A stretch of DNA of 64,000 bases from Vespula vulgaris (taxonomy: Eukaryota > Arthropoda > Insecta > Hymenoptera > Vespidae). The position numbers and the translations under genes are program-made. A model generated the notes under the pieces. That model had not been told where the DNA came from. It made no database searches and saw nothing but the letters and a program-made list of their open reading frames with translations. Every line of letters begins with the position of its first letter. The stretch's first letter is position 1. Positions 25,629-38,428 of the stretch are shown here, piece by piece. The stretch covers positions 1,526,001 through 1,590,000 of the forward strand of contig NC_066591.1 in assembly GCF_905475345.1 (NCBI RefSeq), given 5' to 3'.

Positions 25629-26416
25629 TTAATATTTTACGCGTACACATTTGCGATTCATGGAATAATTTGCAATATTTTTTGTACTTTTCTTTCTTTT
25701 TACATAAAATTCTGGCGATTTTTTTAACGGCATACGTCCTACCATCGAATCTTTCTTATTTTTATAAGCAAAAAAAGACTTCTCTAAGATCAAAATACAT
25801 GTACTCAAAATAATACCAATTAGTATGAAGAAAATAAGGGACATTACGCTGGTTATTAAAACCGGTTGATGCTTGATTATATTATCAGATTTCATTTTAA
25901 ATGGCATATCCTTCAAACGATTCATCATTCCATTATTGATAAATTTCTGCAAGCTAGAATAATATTGTGCTTTAACGTAAGATAAATGATAATTTACATT
26001 ATTAATTGTGTACTTACTGAAAATTGATAACGTCCGTGAATGGATTGTGCTTAGATAAAATAATTGCTAAACTGTCGATACGTCCAGTTTCAATAGAAAT
26101 CACATTGCACGGTATTTTAAAATTAAGAGATTTCTCTACCTCATTGGACGCATAAATCGCTAGTTTCTCATTTTTGCAAACCTGTAATTTAATAGAAGAT
26201 ACTAAAATTCAACAATAAAGATATTAATACTTATTTTACTATTTTCATATTTTTTTTTTGTTTTATAATACCTCAACATACTTTTCTAAACCCTTCTATT
26301 GCAGTTAATGGCAATTCCTCCTCTTTTAACATAAATTTCATTAATTTCTTTGCAAGCGGATCTGCCGAATTCTACGAATAAATAGATTTCTTCATCTTCA
26401 TATATTTATTGTTTTA

Positions 26417-26462
<46 letters not shown>

Positions 26463-28177
26463 ATAACATAAATAATATGTATAATACTCACTACAAACAG
26501 ATCATAATCCGCAGAACCACGGATAACGACAAATTGATAAGTACCGTCCGCAACGAAGCCTTCTAATGAATGAAACGGTAAGAAGATGATTGCAGATGTT
26601 AAAAAGCTTATCAAAGCCGCGGAATAGGCAGCTGATAAGACTGCAGCCAAAAGAAATACAGAGAAGTATGCGATTTTTAACGAAGATCTTTTAGGAAAAT
26701 CTAAATCAAACAAAAAAATCAGTATAAATATAACTACTAAAACAAAAAAAAACCGAAATGAAAATTCAGAAATATTGAATCGTACCTGCGAGCCCCTGTT
26801 GACAAAATATGCCCCAAATCTCGAGAAAATTATCGGATAATAAACGTCCTATGTTACGATCCGTTCCATCTTTTATTTTGAGAAAAACTAGTAATATCGA
26901 TGCAAGAATTAATATTCCGAATATAGCAATCCAAATATAATTGGAGAAAGTCTAAAAAAATAACAATTATTCAATTCGTGACAGTTAACAGATCAAAAAG
27001 TATAAAAGAATAAATATAACTGCAAGTTATCCTACTAGAAAATAAGACGACCAATTAATTGCAAATACTTGTGGTTTTTTAATGTAAAGATATGTTTTGG
27101 AAATCAAAAGAGGAAGAGTGAAGTCAACGACATTCAATCTTGCACTGGTCATAGAAAAATCTGAAAGGGAAATGTCAGCGCGGCCGGCATATAATTCTCC
27201 CACTGCTCCGGACCAAGTTTTTTTTGTTGGATTCCAAGTTCCGTACTCTTCAACTTCCGAAACAATGTCGAAAGTAAAATTAAGTGTCTCACAAAGTTCT
27301 ATTAATATTTTACCGAACATGCCGTCTAATTCGCCGTTCTTATTTATTTTTACGAATGGTGAATTCTGCGAAGAGGAAAAAGAAATAATTAATAATCCGT
27401 TTCGCTTTGAAAATAGAGATAATCTGTATAAAGAAAATATCTTACCCTAACTATAACGGTTCTCATGACCAAACGCCGTAAATTATATCTTCTCTCGTAA
27501 AGAGCACTTGGTGCAATATTAATAATTCCTTTCTCCAAACTCCAAGTTGCTACATCGTCGATCTCAGTTCGATTCGAATCGATGGAATACCACTCTCGTA
27601 AAATATTTTCCGTACCGCAACGGACCAATATTTCCGAATTGAATTTTAAATGAAATATGTTACCTGGTGGATTGTGACAATAATCGGAGCCGCGTTCCTC
27701 GTAAATGAATATCACTAGCCAAGCAGCAAATGACATGTCAAAGTTACTGGTTGCCAAAGAGAACTCATTAATCGCATTGCTATTAGATATAACTGCGACA
27801 TAATGCGGTCGGACGATTCTCTTTACGTAGTACGATGATTCGTGCAATTCTGAAAAATATAAATTCGAAGTGGAAAACCCTTCGCTAGAAAGGGCACGCG
27901 TCCATTTGAACACCATCGTTGTCATTTCCATTTCTGAGGAAAAGAAAAATAAAGATAGTATAAATGAGGAAGAGAAAATGGAGAATATTATCTGACCTTT
28001 TATCGATTCAGCGTATAAGAAGATCGTAGATTTTGTTCTGTATAATTTGCAAACGTCGATAATGAAGGGAACGTGTTCGTCACCGATAGAAAGGAGTTCG
28101 TAGGATCTTGCGACCTTTGGAAATAGAAGAAGAAGAAAAAGAAGAACGAGTATCGTAAATCTTACAGAAAACGTCAT
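25629..28177 (-). CDS. IR-7: IR75-like ionotropic chemoreceptor, 650 aa
   Basis: Exons: 27997-28177, 27446-27933, 27036-27365, 26786-26951, 26492-26700, 26282-26371, 26018-26181, 25629-25953. The donor of exon 1 is a weak GTCAGA; the exon 2 donor follows AGG, so the last residue is Arg where most copies have Lys. S1 reads SARLNVVDFTLPLL; S2 reads RGSADYDLFV. Two tracts, one spanning exon 2 to exon 3 and one spanning exon 5 to exon 3, are nearly identical in DNA, introns included, to IR-8, while the rest of the gene is clearly diverged. Confidence 0.9.
26421..26459. repeat. (TA)n microsatellite in IR-7 intron 5
   Basis: Pure alternating TA between exons 5 and 6. Confidence 0.9.
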
Positions 28178-29298
28178 TTTTTTTCGTACGTCGATCGATG
28201 GATTATAAGAATATTTCTTATATCGGACGAATCAACAATTGTTTTGTATGTAGCTTATTTTTTCTATATAGATTATTTTTACACATAGATATTTATATTG
28301 TATATAGATTATTTTGTAAAGAAATTAATGAAACATATTTTTACGTTATAGGTAAAAGAGATCGCGCGAAACTAAATTTCTGTACTATTGAGAGAATTAT
28401 TGTCACTTCAGTCGTTCTGATTGTCGTGACGATCTGAATACACGTGATGTATATCTCTATATTCGTGCGAAGAATATTATTTTATGACTACTGGCATTGA
28501 TTTATTATCGATGGATTAATAAACAAACGTTTCTTTCATTTTTTTCTTTTCCTTCTTTTTCGTTATTTCTTTTCTTTTTTTTTTTTTTTTTTTTTTTTAT
28601 TCTTTTTCCTATAACATATGAATACATTTTATAACGTGTGGTATATTTGTGTAGTTATATATCCACGTTACATGTTTATATTAATCTATTTATGATTGTA
28701 AAATACATGTTATAAATAACTTTGTTTCCATTAAAATAAATCAATAAACGTTCTAATCCATACAAACGAGGCAAATACTTAAGAAAATGATATACAACTA
28801 TTGCACGTCAGAAGAACTAAATCTAAACATAATATTCTAATTATTTCTTATGCTTAAACGCAAGCTTGCCGCAAGAAATCCAAACGTAATATCACAAAAT
28901 TTAATATTTATTTCTTAAACACTTTCGTTATATAGTGTATACATAATTATATATAATAGTATGTACGCGTGATTATACATTATAATAGTTATCCTTAGAA
29001 ATTGTATACACAGAAACAATTAAATTGACTTGCACTACATATAAAAATATGTTTATTGAAGAACTTTATGAAAACGTAATTAAATGGTATCGACCAATCT
29101 CATACATAAAAAAAATATATATATATGATAAATAAAGATGATGCTTCATACACGCGATTACATTTATAACTATTTCAAAATAGCTAAATAATGCAAAAGT
29201 TTAGATACGTGTAAGCTTATTTCTATGCCATTAGAAAATTACAATCGGAATAATATAAATCAATAAAAATTTATTGAGAACGAACATTAGCATTTTTG
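28178..29298 (-). promoter_or_regulatory. Spacer IR-8/IR-7 with conserved blocks
   Basis: Holds GAAACTAAATTTCTGTAC (about 28366), the ATCGATGGATTAAT block (about 28492-28524), a poly(T) run at about 28570-28600, the distal block (about 28727-28810) and the 3' block of IR-8 (about 29183-29247). A run of TTT/ATAGATTATTT units at 28255-28330 is locally repetitive. No gene is seen. Confidence 0.55.
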
Positions 29299-31825
29299 TT
29301 AATATTTTACGCGTGCACATTTTCGATTCGCGTGATAATTTTCAATGTTATTTATAATTTTCTTCCTCTTTACATAAAATTCTAATGATTTTTTCAATGG
29401 CATACGTTTTACAATCAAATCCTCTTTGTTTTTATAAAAGAAAACACACTTCTCTATAATCAAAATGCAAATACTCAAAATGATACCTATCATAACGAAG
29501 AAAATAAGTGATATTACACTGGTTATGTAAACCGGTTTTGGCTGCGTAACATAATTGGAATTCTTTTCAAATTTCATACCCTTTAAACGATTCACCATTC
29601 CATTTTTGATAAATTTCTGTAAGCTAAATTATATTTCTACTTTAATGTTCAGAAAATATAAAATTTACATCATTAAATGTAAATTTTTTTCTTACTGAAA
29701 ATTAATAATGTCTGTGAATGGATTGTCCTTGGATAAAATTATGGCCAAATTGTCTACAAATCCTGTTTCGAAAGAAACAATTTTGCATGGTATTTTAAGA
29801 CTTATAGTATTCTGTATTTCGTTGGACGAGTAGATTACTTGTTTCCGATCTTTGCAAATCTATAATTTTATAAAACATGCTAAAAATAAAACTATATATC
29901 TAAATTATTTCAGTATTATTATTTTTTTTTATAATACATCAACGTACCTTCCTAAATCCTTCTAATACATTTTTTGGCAATTCTTCATCTTTCAGCATTA
30001 ATTCCATTAAATTCTTTGAAAGAGGATGTTCAAAATTCTACAAATAAATACATATCTCCATTGCTATATAAGAATTTATTGCTTTGTATATATATACGTA
30101 TATATATATCGAACAACATAGAGAATACTCACTGCGAACAAATCATAGTCCGCAGAATCGCGAATAACGGCAAATTTATAAGTACCATCTGCAACGAAGC
30201 TCTCTAACGAACGAAACGGTAAAATGATGACAGCAGATGTTAAATAGCTTACCAAAGCCGCGGAATAGGCTCCTAATAAAACTGCAGCCAAAAGAAATAC
30301 AGAGAAGTATGCGATTTTTAACGAAGATCTTTTAGGAAAATCTAAATCAAACAAAAAAATCAGTATAAATATAACTACTAAAACAAGAAAAAAAACCGAA
30401 ATGAAAATTCAGAAATATTGAATCGTACCTGCGAGCCCCTGTTGACAAAATATGCCCCAAATCTCGAGAAAATTATCGGACAATAAACGTCCTATGTTAT
30501 AATCTGTTCCATCTTTTATTTTGAGAAAAACTAGTAATATCGATGCAAGAATTAATATTGCGAATATAGCAATCCAGATATAATTGGAGAAAGTCTAAAA
30601 AAATAACAATTATTCAATTCGTGACAGTTAACGGATAAAAAAGTATAATAGAAAAATATAACTGCAAGCAATTGAAAATAAGTACTAGGAAATAAGACGA
30701 CCAATTAATCGCATATATTGTTGGTCTGCGGAAATAAACAGAGTTTTTGGTAAGTAAAAGAGGAAGCGTAAAATCGACGACATTCAATCTTGCACTGGTC
30801 ATAGAAAAATCTGAAATAGAAATGTCAGCACGTCCAGCATATAATTCTCCCACTGCACCGGACCAAGTTTTTTTTGTTGGATTCCAAGTTCCGTACTCTT
30901 CAACTTCCGAAACAATGTCGAAAGTAAAATTAAGTGTCTCACAAAGTTCTATTAATATTTTACCGAACATACCGTCTAATTCGCCGTTCTTATTTATTTT
31001 TACGAATAATGAATTCTGCGAAGAGGAAAGAAAAATAATTAATAATCCGTTTCGCTTTGAAAATAGAGATAATCTGTATAAAGAAAATATCTTACCCTAA
31101 CTATAACGGTTCTCATGACCAAACGCCGTAAATTATATCTTCTCTCGTAAAGAGCACTTGGTGCAATATTAATAATTCCTTTCTCCAAACTCCAAGTTGC
31201 TACATCGTCGATCTCAGTTCGATTCGAATCGATGGAATACCACTCTCGTAAAATATTTTCCGTACCGCAACGGACCAATACTTCCGAATTGAATCTTAAA
31301 TGAAATATGTTTCCTGGTGGATTATGACAATAATCGGAACCACGTTCCTCGTAAATGAATATCACTAGCCACTTAGCGTATGACATGTTAAAGTTCTTGA
31401 TTGCTAAAGAGAACTCATTTATCTCGTTGGAATTAGATATAACTGCGACGTAATGCGGTCGTGAGATTCTGTCTATATAATACGATGATTCGTCCAATTC
31501 TGAAAAGTAGAAATTCGAAGTGGTAAACCCTTCGCGAGAAAGGGCACGCGTCCATTTGAACACCATTGTTGTCTTTTCCATATCTAAGGGAAAACAAAAA
31601 TACAGATAATAAAAATGAAGAAAAAAAGATGAGAAATATTATCGTACCTTGTATCGATTCGGCGAATAAGAAAATAGTAGATTTTGTTTTATATAATTTA
31701 CAAATGTCAATAATGAAAGGAACGTGTTCGTCGCCGATAGAAAAAAGCTTGGCCGATTTTACGATTTTCGGAAAAAGAAGAAGTAGAAGAAGAACGAGTA
31801 TCGTTAATCGTACAAGAAACGTCAT
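29299..31825 (-). CDS. IR-8: IR75-like ionotropic chemoreceptor, 649 aa
   Basis: Exons: 31648-31825, 31096-31583, 30686-31015, 30429-30594, 30133-30341, 29948-30037, 29696-29859, 29299-29623. Exon 2 begins DMEKTTMVFKW and carries MSYAKWLVIF where most copies have MSFAAWLV. The last part of S1 (LTKNSVYFRRPTIYAINWSS) is distinct from IR-7 although the first part is identical. S2 reads RDSADYDLFA. Exon 6 has NFEHPLSKNLMELM, diverged from the LAKKLxxLM norm. The mosaic relation with IR-7 is described under findings. Confidence 0.9.
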
Positions 31826-31861
31826 TTTTTTATCTTTAAGTCGATATATTATAAAGCTAAT

Positions 31862-31893
<32 letters not shown>

Positions 31894-32534
31894 ATAGAAG
31901 GAATCAACGACTACGTTGTAAAGAAATTAATGAAATAATTTTTACGTGACAGTGAAGAAAGATCGAACGAGACTAAATTTCTAAACTTTTAAGAGAATTA
32001 TTATCACTTTGATTATTCTGATAGTCGTGCAGATCTGAATGCACGCGACATGTGTGGGAAAAAAATTAATTTATGCGTCCTGGCATTAATTTATTAGTGA
32101 TCGATTAACAAACGTTTTTTTCATTTTTCTCTTTTCTTCTTTATTATTATTTTTTTCTTCTATAAATAATTATATGCCATTTGTATATACATATTCTTTG
32201 TATACACACTGTATATATTTATATTTATCCACATGATAAATTCTAAAATGCAATGTATTTAAAAAAACGATCCGTTAAAAAAATTTAATATCCATTTCAA
32301 TTCACATAAAAGGAACATAAAACTTGACGAAATAATTCCTGAGCATCTATCTGATATGAGATTATCGAAGATTATTATGTACAATATATAAATAGTGTAG
32401 ATAAAAATATATACCATATATATTTATATAAAAAAAAAATACCAATTTTCAATTCGATATTAAAAAATTACATGCAAATAAAAAAACTCACATTAGTGAC
32501 AAAAACGTACATTAGTGTTCTTAATATTTTACGC
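31826..32534 (-). promoter_or_regulatory. Upstream region of IR-8 with conserved blocks
   Basis: A (CT)n run lies at about 31863-31889, only 40 bases before the IR-8 start codon. GAGACTAAATTTCTAAAC is at about 31967, the block containing GTGATCGATTAAC at about 32082-32116, and a weak distal block at about 32280-32340. The rest is AT-rich with no gene seen. Confidence 0.5.
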
Positions 32535-33650
32535 GTGCACACTTACGATTCCTCCGATAATTTGTAATATTCTTTATATTTTTTTTCCTTTTTACATTGA
32601 CTCTTGATTCAATTGTAGTAACATAATTTACCTTTGACTCTGTCTTCATTTTGCAAAAAAACAAATACATTTTTCTATGATAAGGTACTCAAAGTAATAT
32701 CAAAACAAAGAATAGAAAACCTAGAAGGTTGGTTATGCGAAGCGATTGATCCTTGATAACATCACTTGTTAAATGTCGTATCTTCTACACCATTCATCAT
32801 TCCATTATTGATAAATTTCTGCAATCTAGAATGAGCTTGTACTTTAACGTACGACAAATGAAAATTTACATTATTAATTCTGTACTCATTGAAAATTGAT
32901 AATATCTGTGAACAGATTGTACTTAGATAAAATCATGGGTATACTTTCTAAACGTTTCGTTTCAATGGAAACCAGATTACATGGCATTTTAACATTTACG
33001 ATCTTGTATACATTTAGAAATCGTCGTTCGTGTAGAATACTAGTTTCTGATTTTTACAAATCTGCAATTTAATAACAGGTATTAGGAATAAAACCATGTA
33101 TATATAATATTGAAATTACACTGCAGAAACTAATATACCAAAGATAGCGATTCAAATTGAATGGTAAAAAGCCTAGATAGAAAAAATAGCAATTTTTTAA
33201 CTGATAAAGGTCAACGCAAAAGAGGAAGCATGTAGTCAACGTTATTCACTCTAACTCTGGTAATAGAAAAATTTTTAATAGAAATGTTAGCACGTTCAAC
33301 ATATTATTTTACCACTACTCCGAATCAAATTTTTACCTTAGAAGAATTTCTTCCAACTTCTGTACTCTTCTACTTTCGATAGGAAACCTCCAAACGAAAA
33401 TTGAGGATCGCACAAATTTCTCTTAATATTCTATCGATTATGCCGTTGAATTCTAATGCAAACAAAAGCGTTAAATAGAAAATATATCTAAACGAAAATA
33501 TTTTACCTTAATTACAACAGCACTAATTATCAAACACTGCAAATATATCTTCTTGCGTGAAAAAAAAGATGTGGAACTATTTTAGCGAATCACTAACAAT
33601 TCTAAGCACCACGTTTCTAAATTATCAATTTCATTTCGATTTGTATCGCG
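32535..33650 (-). pseudogene. Broken IR copy between IR-8 and IR-9
   Basis: Recognisable remnants in gene order: exon 8 (about 32540-32826), exon 7 (about 32890-33062), the first part of exon 4 (about 33119-33176), exon 3 (about 33215-33460) and the last part of exon 2 (about 33488-33650). Exons 6 and 5, most of exon 4, the start of exon 2 and exon 1 are missing. The exon 7 donor has changed from GTAAGT to ATGAGT, exon 4 has a stop where Ile-Trp is conserved, and exon 8 has a frameshift after NGMMNGVEDTTFNK. It cannot encode a receptor. The exon 2 remnant runs straight into the GTGACTAAATTTCTAAAC block. Confidence 0.85.
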
Positions 33651-34339
33651 CGTGACTAAATTTCTAAACCAATGAGATATTTATTGTCGTTTGGAATATT
33701 ACAATCGTCGTACCGATTGCTAGGAATGCGATGTATCTAATATTCCTGGGAAGAAAATAATTTTATGCGTCGCAGTGGTGGTCTATCATCGATCGATTAA
33801 TAAACGTTGTTTTCATTTCTCCCTTGTTTGTTTCTTTTTCTTTTCTTCTTTGACAAATAAATCGATGTTTTTATTATATATGAATTCAAAACACATCGTC
33901 TTAAAAATAACATTGTACTTCCATTAAAATAATTTAATAGACGTTCTGATCGTGGAGATAAACGAGGAGAGCACTTGAGAAAATTATATCCAACCAGTAC
34001 ATTTTATTTTAAGAAATACACTCAAACATTATATTCTAATTATTTATTATTCGCAAACGCAAATTTATCGTAGAAAATTATCATTAATCAAAATGATTAC
34101 ACGGAGTATAAAAATTTAATCGTAACATTATATAGATCATTTATTTGCATACATACCAGAAATATTGAAGGTGCGTTATAAACACGTCTTTATAAGTACA
34201 ATCTAATGAAGAAACTATTTTATTTTGAAAATTAGTTAAATAATGCTAAAGCTTACATATATCTATCCGTGTTTCTATTCCATTAGAATATTACGATCAG
34301 TGTAGAAAAATGTACTGAGAATAAACATTAACGTCGTTG
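33651..34339 (-). promoter_or_regulatory. Retained upstream module of the broken copy, and 3' block of IR-9
   Basis: GTGACTAAATTTCTAAAC at about 33653, the CATCGATCGATTAAT block at about 33773-33808 and the distal block at about 33916-34000 (CCATTAAAATAATTTAATAG) are all well preserved although the adjoining gene is dead. The 3' block of IR-9 lies at about 34227-34292. No gene is seen. Confidence 0.55.
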
Positions 34340-36906
34340 TTAATATTTTACATCTACACATTTTCGATTCGTATGATACTTTGCAATGTTTTTTATATTT
34401 TTATTTCTTTTAATACAATATACCGATGATGTTTTCAACGAAATAAGATTTAGCATCGTTTCCTTCTTACTTTTATGAACGAACAAACACTTCTCTATGA
34501 TCAAAACGCAAGTACTCAAAACAATACCAATTAGGATAAAAAATATAAGGGATATTATGCTGGTTATGCGAACAGGTTGATGATTTATTTCATCGTTAGA
34601 TTCCTCTTTAAACGTCCTGTCTGTTAAACGATCTATCATACCATTGTTGATAAATTTTTGCAAGCTAGAATGATATTGTACTTTAACGTTCGATTAAATG
34701 AAAATTTACATTATAAATGATGTACTTACTGAAAATTGATAACGTCTGTGAATGGATTGTTTTTAGATAAAATCATGGCTAAACTGTCCACTTTTCCCGT
34801 TTCAACATAAATCAGGTTACATGGTATTTTAACAAATTCACTTCTTTCTACTTCGTCGGGAGCGTAAATTGCTAGTTTTGGATTTTTACAAATCTACAAT
34901 TTAATAATAAATATTACAAATAAAATTATATATATTCATATATGTGTAGATAAAAGTTATTTTATTTATTTTTCTAAATATCTCATCGTACTCTCTTAAA
35001 TCCTTCCAGGACAGTTAATGGCAATTTTTCATGTTCTAACATCAACTCCGTCAATTTCTTTGCAAGCGTATGTTCTGAATTCTACGAATAAATACATTTT
35101 TTCATGTGCATATATTTATTGTTTTAAACATGCATATATATCGAATAACATAAATAATAGATATAACACTCACTACAAACAAATCATAATCCGCAGAACC
35201 ACGGACGACGATAAGTTTATAACTACCGTCTGCAACGAAGCCCTCTAACGAACGAAAAGGTAATACGGTCGTAGCAGATGCTAGAAAGCTTATCAATGCC
35301 GCAGAATAGGCGGCCGATAACACGGCAGCCAAAAGAATCATAGAGAAATATGCTATTCTGAACGAAGTTTTATTAGGAAAATCTAAATCAAACGAAAAAT
35401 CTGTACAGATATAACTACTAAAAAGAAGAACTAAAATGAAAATTCAGAAACATTGAATGATACCTGCGAGTCCCTGTTGACAAAATATACCCCAAATATC
35501 GAGAAAACTATCCGACAATAAATATCCTATCTTACTTTCCGATCCGTATTTTGTTTTGAAAAAAACTAATAACATCGTTGCACACACTGATATTCCAAAT
35601 ATAGAAATCCAAACAGAATTGGAGAAAGCCTAAAGAATAAGAACTTATTTAATTCATAAAAAAAAGTATGAAACATGTGAAAAAAAATTCATTGCAAGTT
35701 ATCGTACTAGAAAATAAGACGACCATTTAATCGCAAATATCTGTGGTTTTTGAATGTAAATATAATTTTTGGAAAGCAAAAGAGGAAGAGTGAAATCAAC
35801 TACATTCAATCTCGCACTGGTAATAGAAAAATCTGAAATAGAAATGTCAGCGCGTCCAGCATATAATTCTCCCACTGCTCCGGACCAAGTTTTTTCTTTT
35901 GAATTCCAAGTTCCGTATTCTTCTACTTCCGAGACAATTTTCAAACTAAAATTAAGAGTCACACAAAGTTCCTTTAATATTCTACCGAACATGCCGTCTA
36001 ATCTGCCATCCTTATTTACTTTTACGAACGGTGAATTCTACGAAAAAGAAGGAGAAACAAATCAACATTTTTATCTTGATCAATCAGTTTTTGATAGATC
36101 GAAATAAAATGTTGATCGATTATCTTTAACACTTGAAAATCAAAAGTATCTCTAAAATATTTTACCTTAACTATAACGGCTCTCATGATCAAGCCCTGTA
36201 AATTATATCTTCTATCATGAAGAACGTGAGGAATTATTTTAATCATCCCTTTCTCTATTCTCCATGTTGCTACATCATCGATCTCAGTTCGATTCAAATC
36301 GATAGAATACCATTCTCGTAAAACGTTTTCCATACCGCAACGGACCAACATTTGCGTGTTGAATTTCAAATGAAATATGTTACCTGGTGGATTGTGACAA
36401 TAATCGAAGCCATATTCCTTCTCGTAAACGAATATCACTAGCCAAGCAGCAAAGGACATGTCGAATGTACTAGTTGCTAAAGAAAACTCATTAATCGCGT
36501 TGTAATCAGATATAACTACGACGTAATGCGGTCGTACAATTCGCTCTACGTAATACGACGATTCGCACAATTCTGAAAAATACAAGTTCGAAGTCGTAAA
36601 ACCTTCCGGAGAAAGGGCACGCGTCCATTTGAATACCGTCGTTGCCATCTTCATTTCTGAAGAGAAGAAAAAAAAATAAAAAGATAATAAAAATGAAGAA
36701 GAAAAGAAAATGAAAAATATTATCACACCTGTTATCGATTCGGCGAATAAGAATATAATAGATTTTGTTTTGTATAACTTGCAAACTTCGATGATCAAAG
36801 GAACGTATTCCTCACCGACAGAAATTAATTCGTTCGATCTTGCGATCTTCGGAAAAAGAAGAAGAAAAAGAAGAACGAGTATCGTTAATCGTACGAAAAA
36901 CGTCAT
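34340..36906 (-). CDS. IR-9: IR75-like ionotropic chemoreceptor, 650 aa
   Basis: Exons: 36729-36906, 36166-36656, 35708-36037, 35464-35629, 35174-35382, 34992-35081, 34730-34893, 34340-34664. The start at 36906 is preferred over an in-frame ATG 14 codons upstream because it sits directly before the signal peptide as in the other copies. Exon 2 has one extra codon (YEKEYGFDYC). The M1/pore exon reads KYGSESKIGYLLSDSFLDIWG, having lost the DRNIG motif typical of other copies. S2 has RGSADYDLFV, and the exon 5 Asn-rich stretch of IR-10 is absent. Confidence 0.9.
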
Positions 36907-37572
36907 TTTTTTTCTTATATCGATTAATGAATTTATAAAAAGGACCATTCCTCACATAGTACAAATTCACGACTACGCTGTTAAAATGTTCATGGGGAAA
37001 ATTTTTACGCGACAGCGAACGAAGATCACACGAGACTAAATTTCTAAACTTTTAAGAGATTTATGGTCTCTTCGATTATACTGATTGTCGTGATGATCTG
37101 AATGCACGCGACGTATATTGAAAAAAAATTAATTTATGAGTGCTGGCATTGATTTTTTATCGATCATTTAATAAACGTTTTTATCATTCTCCTCTTTTTC
37201 TTCTTTTACATTTTTTTTTCTTTGTTTTTTTATTTGTTTTTTCTTCAACGTGTGGATATATTTCTATCTACATTTGTATATCTACATACATACCTTACAC
37301 ATTTATATTATTCTACATACGATACATAGCAAAATGCAATACCTTAAAATAAAATGTTGAAATCATTAAAATAATTTAACATCAACCGGTTAATATGAAC
37401 GAGGCAATTATTTGACAAAATGATTTACTACCTACAAACGCTGTAAATCTAATCTAATCTTTCTTCATATGCGCATACGCGAGATTATCGTAGATAATTC
37501 TTATAACCAATTAAGAATATGTGTCATATTCGAAAATTACAAGCAAAAAGAACAATTCGTTGAAAACGAACA
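36907..37572 (-). promoter_or_regulatory. Shortest spacer (IR-10/IR-9)
   Basis: GAGACTAAATTTCTAAAC (about 37027), the ATCGATCATTTAAT block (about 37144-37177) and a weaker distal block (about 37350-37425) are present. The 3' block expected after IR-10 is missing apart from a TCGAAAATTACAAG fragment near 37530, so a deletion of several hundred bases probably shortened this spacer. No gene is seen. Confidence 0.5.
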
Positions 37573-38382
37573 TTAACGTTGTCGTTTCCGGTTCCCGTGA
37601 TCTTTTGCGACATTTTTTATACTTCTCTTCTCTTTTACATAAACTTCTGACGATTTAATTGAAGGGGTACGATCTACTATTGACATCTTCTTCATCTTAG
37701 AGGAAAATATACACTTTTCTATGATTAGAATAAATGTACTCAAAATGATACCAGTTTGGATGAAGAAAATAAGCGACATAACATTGTTTATGCGAACCGG
37801 TTTATGCTTCATCACATCATTCAATTTCTTCTTAAATGTCGTATCCTTTAAACGATTTATCATTCCATTGTCAATAAATTTCTGCAAGCTAGAATGAGTC
37901 TGTACTTTAATGTACGATAAATGAAATTTTACATTATTAATTGTACACTTACTGAAAATTGATAACGTCTGTGAATGGATTGTTTTTAGATAAAATCATG
38001 GCTAAATTGTCTACGCGTCCTGTATCGATAGCAACTAAGTTACATGTTATTTTAAGATTTGTTATTTTCTGTACTTCTTCAGACGTGTAAATTGCTAGTT
38101 TCCCATTATCACAAACCTGTGATTTAATAATAGATATTCAAAATAAAATTATGTATATATATGTGTGTGTGTGTATATATATATACACATATGTTATTTT
38201 ATTTTGTTTTCTTATATTATTTCACCGTACTTTTTTGAATCCTTCCACTATATTTGATGTCAATTTTTTTTTTTCTATCATCAACTTCATCAATTTCTTT
38301 TCAAACGGATGTTGCGAATACTATAAATAAGTATTTTAGCTCATCTTCATATATTTATATATATATGTACAGATACATGTAC

Positions 38383-38428
<46 letters not shown>

